A stretch of 32,723 nucleotides of DNA from an uncultured beta proteobacterium. GTDB taxonomy: Bacteria; Pseudomonadota; Gammaproteobacteria; Burkholderiales; Burkholderiaceae_B. A model generated the notes under the pieces. The model searched no databases. It saw nothing but the letters and a program-made list of their open reading frames with translations, and was not told the origin of the DNA. The stretch spans positions 1 to 32,723 of the forward strand of contig CAIZGG010000139.1 in assembly GCA_903932425.1 (NCBI GenBank), in the 5' to 3' direction. A program made the translations under genes and the position numbers. Below are positions 26,668 to 32,723 of this stretch, piece after piece (position 1 is the stretch's first letter; each line of letters starts with the position of its first letter).

Positions 26668-27693
26668 ATGATTTACCCCTTGGACGATTTGGCCGTGTTT
26701 GAAGTAACCGGTGCCGATGCCCTTTCGTTTTTACAAGGCCAAATAACCAATGACATCTTAAACGCGGGCCCTCAGCACGCTAAGCTCGCAGGCTATTGCA
26801 CAGCCCAAGGCCGGTTGTTAGCAACCATGGTCGTAGCCAGCCTGCCCGAAGCGCTTGGCCAAGGGCTGATTGGGCTGATGCGACAAGATATTCTTGCCCC
26901 AGTTCTTAAACGACTGAGTATGTTTGTGTTGCGCGCCAAGGTTAAGCTAAGTGCCAGCACGTATTCTGTGGCTGGGGTCTCGGTTGCGCGAACCGAGGTC
27001 GCGGCCTTGAGTCAGGCCTTAGGGCACGAACTGCCTCAGGCTGCCTGGCAGATGGCCGCTGCAACAACAGGGCTTTGGATCTGTGCCCCCACCGCCACGC
27101 CGCTAGCTGGCATTGAGACCTGTCGCTGGTGGTGGATCGCGGGTGACGCTCAGCTTGAAGTTTGCCAAGGTCTGAGCGTATCGACCGTTCTTGGTTCGCT
27201 TGAGCAGTGGCAATGTGAGGATATTTCAGCTGGACTACCCTGGATTCAAGCAGCAACCCAAGATCTGTTGATCCCACAAACACTTAATCTCGATTTAATT
27301 GAGGGCGTGAGCTTTACAAAAGGTTGCTATCCAGGCCAAGAAATTGTTGCCCGCAGCCACTATCGCGGCACAGTCAAACGCCGCATGCACTTTGGTGTGA
27401 TCGAGCAGCACTCGAATCTTGATAGCAGCATGATGGCCGGCGCTGACATTTTTGACGCACAAGGCTCAGAGCAAGCGTGCGGTCGAGTCATCAATATCAC
27501 CTCGCCTGTGCACCAACAGTCAGACGGTGCAAACAACCCAAACGCTGAAAGCGATGGCCGCAGCACGGCCACTGCTTACGTGTTGTTTGAAACCACCTTT
27601 GAAGCGCTTGAGCATAATGCCTTGCATCTTGGCGCTCGCGATGGCGCCCCGATTAAGCTGGTTAACCTACCCTACTCGACCAAGCCGGCATAG
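26668..27693 (+). CDS. ygfZ: YgfZ/GcvT-like folate-binding protein
   Basis: GADALSFLQGQITNDI, GYCTAQGRLLA, SFTKGCYPGQEIVARSHYRGTVKRR; M at 26668 preferred over track start 26608. Confidence 0.9.
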   Translation: MIYPLDDLAVFEVTGADALSFLQGQITNDILNAGPQHAKLAGYCTAQGRLLATMVVASLPEALGQGLIGLMRQDILAPVLKRLSMFVLRAKVKLSASTYSVAGVSVARTEVAALSQALGHELPQAAWQMAAATTGLWICAPTATPLAGIETCRWWWIAGDAQLEVCQGLSVSTVLGSLEQWQCEDISAGLPWIQAATQDLLIPQTLNLDLIEGVSFTKGCYPGQEIVARSHYRGTVKRRMHFGVIEQHSNLDSSMMAGADIFDAQGSEQACGRVINITSPVHQQSDGANNPNAESDGRSTATAYVLFETTFEALEHNALHLGARDGAPIKLVNLPYSTKPA

Positions 27694-27729
27694 AGTTGGG
27701 TGGCTAAGCACGATGTTCAGCGACGACGC

Positions 27730-28896
27730 TTAGGTGCGTTGGCCTAGATCGTGTAACGGGTGTTTCTCAGCAGCGAACGGAAGCGTAAAAAACTTTTCAA
27801 CCCAGGCCTCGGTCGCGTCGTTGAGAGTTGCCGGATTCCACTTGGGTTGCTTGTCTTTATCGATTAACAACGCGCGTATCCCCTCGGCAAAGTCGCCGTG
27901 CGAAGCGCACATCAAGCCCGCGACCCACTCGACGCGATAGGCATCTGCCAAGGACAGGTGCTTGACACGCTTAAGCAACGTATAGGTTAAACGCGCCGAG
28001 CCAGGCGACCCGGCTGCGAGTGTTTTGGCCGCACGCTGCAACCACGGGTCAGTGTGCTCGGCAAGCGCCAGCAAGGCAGCAACAATTTTATTAAGATCTG
28101 ACCCTGCACAACACCTGTGGATCAGAGACAAGTGCTGCTGCAAAGGCCCGATGGCCACTGCAGGGGCTGTTGTCAAACCCGCAAGTACCTCATCAAGTAG
28201 CCCTTCGTTTTTACCGTTTGACTGGGTGTCGCTTGCCAGCCAATTTTGTTTACTGAGTTGTTCGAGTAGCGCCGGCCAAGTATCGCGAGATAAATGATAA
28301 TCAGCCATCCCAGCAAATAAAGCATCTGCTGCCCCGATTTGCGCACCCGTTAAGCCCAGAAACAAACCGGTTTTGCCCGGCAGGCGATTGAGCATCCAGG
28401 TTCCACCCACATCAGGGAACAAGCCAATGGAGATCTCTGGCATAGCAAGTCTGGAGGTCTCAGTGACGACTCGGTGACTGGCGCCCATCATCAGGCCCAT
28501 ACCGCCACCCATTACGATGCCATCGCCCCAGACGAGGATGGGTTTGGGAAAGGTATGCAAGCGGTAATCGAGCGCGTATTCTTCTGCAAAAAACGTACCT
28601 GCGTGCGTGTTATCTAAAGCCGCTTTACCAAGATTATTCACCATGCTGTGGTGCAGCGCATGCAGGTCACCCCCCGCGCAAAAGGCTTTGTCTCCGGCGC
28701 CCTTCAGTATCAGACACGCGATCGATGAATCTGTGGCCCAACGCTCAAGCTGCGTTGCAAGCAGGCGCGTCATTTCAAGTGACAAACCATTTAACGTCTT
28801 AGGGGCGTTCAGTGTCGCGACCCCAAGGCGCATGCCGTTGGCACACGGCAATTCGTCAAATAAAACTACCGCCTCGTTTGTTTCTAATGCACTCAT
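27730..28896 (-). CDS. Enoyl-CoA hydratase/3-hydroxyisobutyryl-CoA hydrolase family protein
   Basis: LNAPKTLNGLSLEM, KAFCAGGDLHALH, VWGDGIVMGGGMGLMMGASHRVVTETSRLAMPEISIGLFPDVGGTWMLNRLPG. Confidence 0.93.
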   Translation of the reverse strand: MSALETNEAVVLFDELPCANGMRLGVATLNAPKTLNGLSLEMTRLLATQLERWATDSSIACLILKGAGDKAFCAGGDLHALHHSMVNNLGKAALDNTHAGTFFAEEYALDYRLHTFPKPILVWGDGIVMGGGMGLMMGASHRVVTETSRLAMPEISIGLFPDVGGTWMLNRLPGKTGLFLGLTGAQIGAADALFAGMADYHLSRDTWPALLEQLSKQNWLASDTQSNGKNEGLLDEVLAGLTTAPAVAIGPLQQHLSLIHRCCAGSDLNKIVAALLALAEHTDPWLQRAAKTLAAGSPGSARLTYTLLKRVKHLSLADAYRVEWVAGLMCASHGDFAEGIRALLIDKDKQPKWNPATLNDATEAWVEKFFTLPFAAEKHPLHDLGQRT

Positions 28897-30047
28897 CGTA
28901 TATCCGCACCTTTCTCTAACAGTTGGCGAGCAATAATGACCCGCATAATTTCGTTCGTCCCCTCGAGGATTTGATGCACCCGTGTATCGCGCACCAGACG
29001 TTCTAGTGGATAGTCTTTCAAATATCCGTAGCCGCCATGCAATTGCTGTGCTTCAAGACAAACTTGAAAACCCAGATCGGTGGCAAAACGTTTGGCCATC
29101 GCGCAATAGGTTGACGCATCGGCTGACCCCGCGTCAAGCTTGCAGGCCGCCAGGCGCACCATCTGACGCGCCGCGACAGTATGGGTTGCCATATCCGCGT
29201 ATTTAAATTGCAACGCCTGAAAGCCCGCGAGCCGTTGCTTAAACTGTTTACGCTCAAGCATGTAGCTATATGCGGCGTCAAGCGCTCCTTGTGCGGCACC
29301 GACCGAACAGGTCGCGATGTTGATTCTGCCGCCGTCAAGGCCACGCATGGCAATCTTAAAACCCTCGCCCTCTTTTCCCAATAAGTTTTCAACGGGTACG
29401 TGTACGTTCTCGAACTTAATCGCGCGCGTGCTTTGGCTATTCCAGCCCATTTTGTTTTCTTTACGGCCAAAACTAATGCCTTCGAGCGTGGCAGGTACGA
29501 CAAAGGCAGAGACGCCCGAGGGGCCGCCACCACCTGTACGCGCCATCACGATCAGCACGTCAGTATCACCACCACCAGAAATAAAGGCCTTGGCCCCATT
29601 CAAGATATAGTGCTTCCCCTCGAGCACCGCCTGAGTGGTCAAAGACGCCGCATCTGAACCCGAGCCAGGCTCGGTCAGGCAATACGAGGCGAGTTTGTCG
29701 CCTGAAGCAAGAGGCTTGCCCCACTGCTCGCGCACCGACGGGGTGGCCCACTGGCCCACCATCCACGTTGCCATGTTGTGAATTGTCAGGAAGGCAGTCG
29801 TTGAGGGGTCGATTGCAGCCATCTCTTCAAACACCAGGGTCGCGTCAAGCCTGGGCAACCCTAACCCGCCAATCTCTGGAGAGGCATACATCGCACCAAA
29901 GCCCATGCGCCCCGCAAGTTTGATCGTCTCTATCGGAAAAATGGATTCTTGATCCCAACGCGCTGCGTGCGGAGCAAGCTCACCCAGGGCAAATTCTTTT
30001 GCAGCCTGTGCAAAGGCAATTTGGTCATCATTCAGTTCCATATCCAT
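28893..30047 (-). CDS. Acyl-CoA dehydrogenase (isobutyryl-CoA dehydrogenase-like)
   Basis: YCLTEPGSGSDAASLTTQA, GGRINIATCSVGAAQGALDAA, QLHGGYGYLKDYPLERLVRDTRVHQILEGTNEIMRVIIAR. Confidence 0.93.
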   Translation of the reverse strand: MDMELNDDQIAFAQAAKEFALGELAPHAARWDQESIFPIETIKLAGRMGFGAMYASPEIGGLGLPRLDATLVFEEMAAIDPSTTAFLTIHNMATWMVGQWATPSVREQWGKPLASGDKLASYCLTEPGSGSDAASLTTQAVLEGKHYILNGAKAFISGGGDTDVLIVMARTGGGGPSGVSAFVVPATLEGISFGRKENKMGWNSQSTRAIKFENVHVPVENLLGKEGEGFKIAMRGLDGGRINIATCSVGAAQGALDAAYSYMLERKQFKQRLAGFQALQFKYADMATHTVAARQMVRLAACKLDAGSADASTYCAMAKRFATDLGFQVCLEAQQLHGGYGYLKDYPLERLVRDTRVHQILEGTNEIMRVIIARQLLEKGADIR

Positions 30048-30219
30048 CGCGTTCTCCTGAGGCGTTGCCCGAAAACTAAGCTATGCCCGTTGTTCTGTCG
30101 AGGTCGTCGACTAATCGTTATGACAGCAGAATACTAAATTCGAATCATTTGGCATATTGTCTTGCCGCTGACAATCCTTAATCACGCGAGCGGTCACGTC
30201 GCGTTGCCAACAAGAGTAA

Positions 30220-30702
30220 TTAGGACACCGTCAAATCATCAATCGGCATCTTCTTCTTAATATTTCGTACCTTTTCGCGATGAAGCGCACGCCGCCGACG
30301 CGCGGCCTTCGGTTCAACAATGAGTGGGCGACAAAGCTCGATTCGGTCACCATCGCTCAGCAATCTTGACAGGTCACAACGTTGTCCAAAAATACTGAAC
30401 CCAGCCGGTTGATACGTGTGTAACAATCCGCTTAACTCAAGCGCCTGCTCAACGCGTGTACCGACTGGCAACTCAAGCGCTACCGAAGTCACTTGTTCAG
30501 GACTCGCCCACACCACAGAGACCCTTAAGTGCGCAATAGAGCCAGACCGAGTGTCGGGGACGGACGCGCCTGTGTTGTTCTGTGCGTTCTTGCTCTGTGA
30601 GCTCACAACGCTCACAACGCTCTCAACGGATTCAGCGTGTTCAGAGTGTTCAGAGTGCTCTGTGCGGTCTGCACGTTCTGTAGGGACTGGGTCAGTTGTC
30701 AT
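30220..30702 (-). CDS. rnfH: RnfH family protein (RatB-like) with low-complexity N-terminal extension
   Basis: VSVVWASPEQVTSVALELPVGTRVEQALELSGLL, FSIFGQRCDLSRLLSDGDRIELCRPLIVEPKAARRRRA; next to ratA. Confidence 0.88.
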   Translation of the reverse strand: MTTDPVPTERADRTEHSEHSEHAESVESVVSVVSSQSKNAQNNTGASVPDTRSGSIAHLRVSVVWASPEQVTSVALELPVGTRVEQALELSGLLHTYQPAGFSIFGQRCDLSRLLSDGDRIELCRPLIVEPKAARRRRALHREKVRNIKKKMPIDDLTVS

Positions 30703-30713
30703 TGTCTCTATTT

Positions 30714-31151
30714 CTAGCTTTGACCGTACACGGCCTGAGCGCGTTGGGTGAACGAGTCGATAAAGCTTGAAGCGATACGATTAAAAATTGGCCCAACCAG
30801 CGCTTCCAGCGTGCGACTAGAAAAAGCGTACCTTAAGGTGAACAGTACCTTGCAAGCGTCTTCAGACAAAGGCAAAAATACCCACTCGCCTGTCAGCTCT
30901 GAAAACGGTCCGTCAACCAACTCAAGTTCAATCTTATTAGGATAGTCATGTCGATTGCGGGTTGTGAACGACTGCCGGATGCCAGCCAACGCGATGGTAA
31001 TCGACGCTTGCATACCGTGCTCGTTTCGCTCGCTGACCACGGCACCGCCGCACCATGGCATAAATTCAGGATATTTTTCAACTTGAGCCACGAGTTCAAA
31101 CATTTGGCTCGCACTGAAAGGGACTAGGACAGAACGCTCGACGCAATGCAT
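30714..31151 (-). CDS. ratA: RatA-like START/polyketide-cyclase family protein
   Basis: RSVLVPFSASQMFELVAQVEKYPEFMPWCGGAVV; divergent from smpB; ATG at 31151 preferred over track start 31241. Confidence 0.92.
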   Translation of the reverse strand: MHCVERSVLVPFSASQMFELVAQVEKYPEFMPWCGGAVVSERNEHGMQASITIALAGIRQSFTTRNRHDYPNKIELELVDGPFSELTGEWVFLPLSEDACKVLFTLRYAFSSRTLEALVGPIFNRIASSFIDSFTQRAQAVYGQS

Positions 31152-31218
31152 TGTTGATCGGGAATGGTTGCTAGAATAGAGGCATTTTACCGGTATCACA
31201 CCAGAAGTCTTAGGCCCA

Positions 31219-31677
31219 ATGAGCATTATCGAAAACCGCAAAGCTTTTCACGACTACCTAATAGAAGAACGCTTCGAGGCTGGCCTTGTGCTGCAAGGCT
31301 GGGAGGTCAAGGCGATTCGTGAGGGTCGTGCACAACTCAAAGAAAGCTATGTGGTCGTACTTGAGGCCGAACTATGGTTGATCGGCATGCATATTAGCCC
31401 TTTATTGTCGGCTTCAACGCATATTTTGCCTGACGCGACCCGCACTCGAAAGCTACTTTTAAAGGCCGAAGAGATCAGCAAACTCATCGGCAAGGTCGAA
31501 CAACGCGGGTTTGCCTTGGTGCCAATCAATTTGCACTACAAAAACGGACGAATCAAGCTGGATTTTGGTCTTGGTAAAGGTAAAAAACTTCACGACAAGC
31601 GCGACGCCTCGCAAGAAAAAGACTGGGCGCGTGAAAAAGAACGCCTGATGAAGCACGACACCCGTAACCGCGACTAA
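31219..31677 (+). CDS. smpB: SsrA-binding protein SmpB
   Basis: [71 protein letters not shown]. Confidence 0.97.
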   Translation: MSIIENRKAFHDYLIEERFEAGLVLQGWEVKAIREGRAQLKESYVVVLEAELWLIGMHISPLLSASTHILPDATRTRKLLLKAEEISKLIGKVEQRGFALVPINLHYKNGRIKLDFGLGKGKKLHDKRDASQEKDWAREKERLMKHDTRNRD

Positions 31678-31746
31678 AGCCGTAGTCAAAACCATAACCT
31701 CGACTAACGCCGTAGTCAAAACGGTAACCGCGGCTAAAACGGTAGC
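31671..31746. repeat. 30-nt degenerate tandem repeat starting in the last codons of smpB
   Basis: CGACTAAAGCCGTAGTCAAAACCATAACCT (31671-31700), CGACTAACGCCGTAGTCAAAACGGTAACCG (31701-31730), partial CGGCTAAAACGGTAGC (31731-31746). Confidence 0.9.
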
Positions 31747-31755
31747 AAAAATAAG

Positions 31756-31791
31756 AAAAAGCGAAGAACTCTTTTAGAGCCTTCGCTTTTT
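31756..31791. terminator. Rho-independent terminator, possibly bidirectional, between smpB and ppsA
   Basis: AAAAAGCGAAG ... CTTCGCTTTTT with 14-nt loop. Confidence 0.9.
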
Positions 31792-31858
31792 AACTAAGCA
31801 GGTTATGCGACGACGCTGCGGCCCTTAGACTACGGGATCACAGTGTTGGCGCAAAACA

Positions 31859-32723
31859 CTATTTTGCTGCTAAACGCTGCCAGGTATCAACCACCGTGTC
31901 AGGGTTCAACGACATCGACAAAATGCCTTCGTCTTTGAGCCATTGCGCAAGATCAGGGTGATCGCTAGGCCCTTGTCCGCAAATGCCCACGTACTTGCCG
32001 GCTTTCAGGCAGGCGCCAATCGCACGTTGCAGCATGAACTTGACGGCATCATCACGCTCGTCAAAGTCTGCGGCTAAGAGTTCCATACCCGAGTCACGAT
32101 CCAGACCAAGCGTTAACTGAGTCATATCATTTGAGCCGATCGAGAAACCGTCAAAGTGCTCAAGAAACTGTTCAGCCAAAATCGCATTTGAAGGTACTTC
32201 ACACATCATGATGACGCGCAAACCATTTTCGCCACGCGCTATCCCGTGCTCTGCCAAGAGTTTCACAACGCGCTCAGCTTGATTCACTGTCCGTACGAAA
32301 GGCACCATGATCTCAACGTTGGTCAAGCCCATCTGCTCGCGTACGCGTTTGAGAGCCTCGCATTCCATTTTGAAACACTCGGCAAAATCGTCAGAAACGT
32401 AGCGAGAAGCCCCACGAAAACCCAACATCGGATTTTCTTCTTCGGGTTCATAGCGGGCACCGCCAACCAGCTTGCGATATTCGTTTGATTTGAAATCAGA
32501 CAAACGAACAATGACCGTTTTAGGATAGAACGCCGCAGCAATTGTGGCGATACCGTCTGCAAGCTTTTCAACAAAGAACGTACGGGGGCTTGCATGGCCA
32601 CGGGCGGCTGACTCGACGGCAACTTTAAGCTCGGTATCGATATTTGGATAGTCAAGCACAGCTTTCGGATGAATACCGATGTTGTTATTAATAATGAACT
32701 CAAGGCGAGCTAAGCCAACGCCG
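31859..32723 (-). CDS. ppsA: Phosphoenolpyruvate synthase, C-terminal part, truncated by window end
   Basis: Frame is open to the window edge ([26 protein letters not shown]...); [54 protein letters not shown]. Confidence 0.95.
   Translation of the reverse strand, partial: GVGLARLEFIINNNIGIHPKAVLDYPNIDTELKVAVESAARGHASPRTFFVEKLADGIATIAAAFYPKTVIVRLSDFKSNEYRKLVGGARYEPEEENPMLGFRGASRYVSDDFAECFKMECEALKRVREQMGLTNVEIMVPFVRTVNQAERVVKLLAEHGIARGENGLRVIMMCEVPSNAILAEQFLEHFDGFSIGSNDMTQLTLGLDRDSGMELLAADFDERDDAVKFMLQRAIGACLKAGKYVGICGQGPSDHPDLAQWLKDEGILSMSLNPDTVVDTWQRLAAK

Noticed and set aside
31671-31746. CRISPR or readthrough extension of SmpB
   Set aside because: No spacers; every unit contains an in-frame stop and SmpB already ends normally at NRD.

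Overview
The window looks like a betaproteobacterial (Burkholderiales/Alcaligenaceae-like) chromosome segment. It carries sugar-acid and acyl-CoA catabolic genes with four orphan Bug/TctC-type tricarboxylate receptors, a stress-repair block (DoxX, peroxiredoxin, photolyase, glutathione peroxidase), and conserved housekeeping genes (mltG-tmk-holB-tatD, ygfZ, ratA-rnfH/smpB, ppsA). The main discovery is a probable selenocysteine operon at about 10796-16218. Two tandem genes each contain an in-frame UGA (11117-11119 and 12962-12964) inside a U-G-S-C motif. Each UGA is followed, with the stem starting at the same 6-nt offset, by a strong hairpin with GUGU in its apical loop, consistent with a bacterial SECIS. 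The same gene run ends in selB, the Sec-specific elongation factor. Standard ORF calling splits both genes (10715..11119 + 11138..12514; 12608..12964 + 13013..13216). The first gene is a fusion of the UGSC domain with a large uncharacterised domain. The second is a stand-alone UGSC domain whose stop overlaps (ATGA) a separate gene homologous to that large domain. The operon therefore holds a fused and a split version of one two-domain system. No selA, selD or selC was found in the window. All calls come from reading the sequence; no database search was run.
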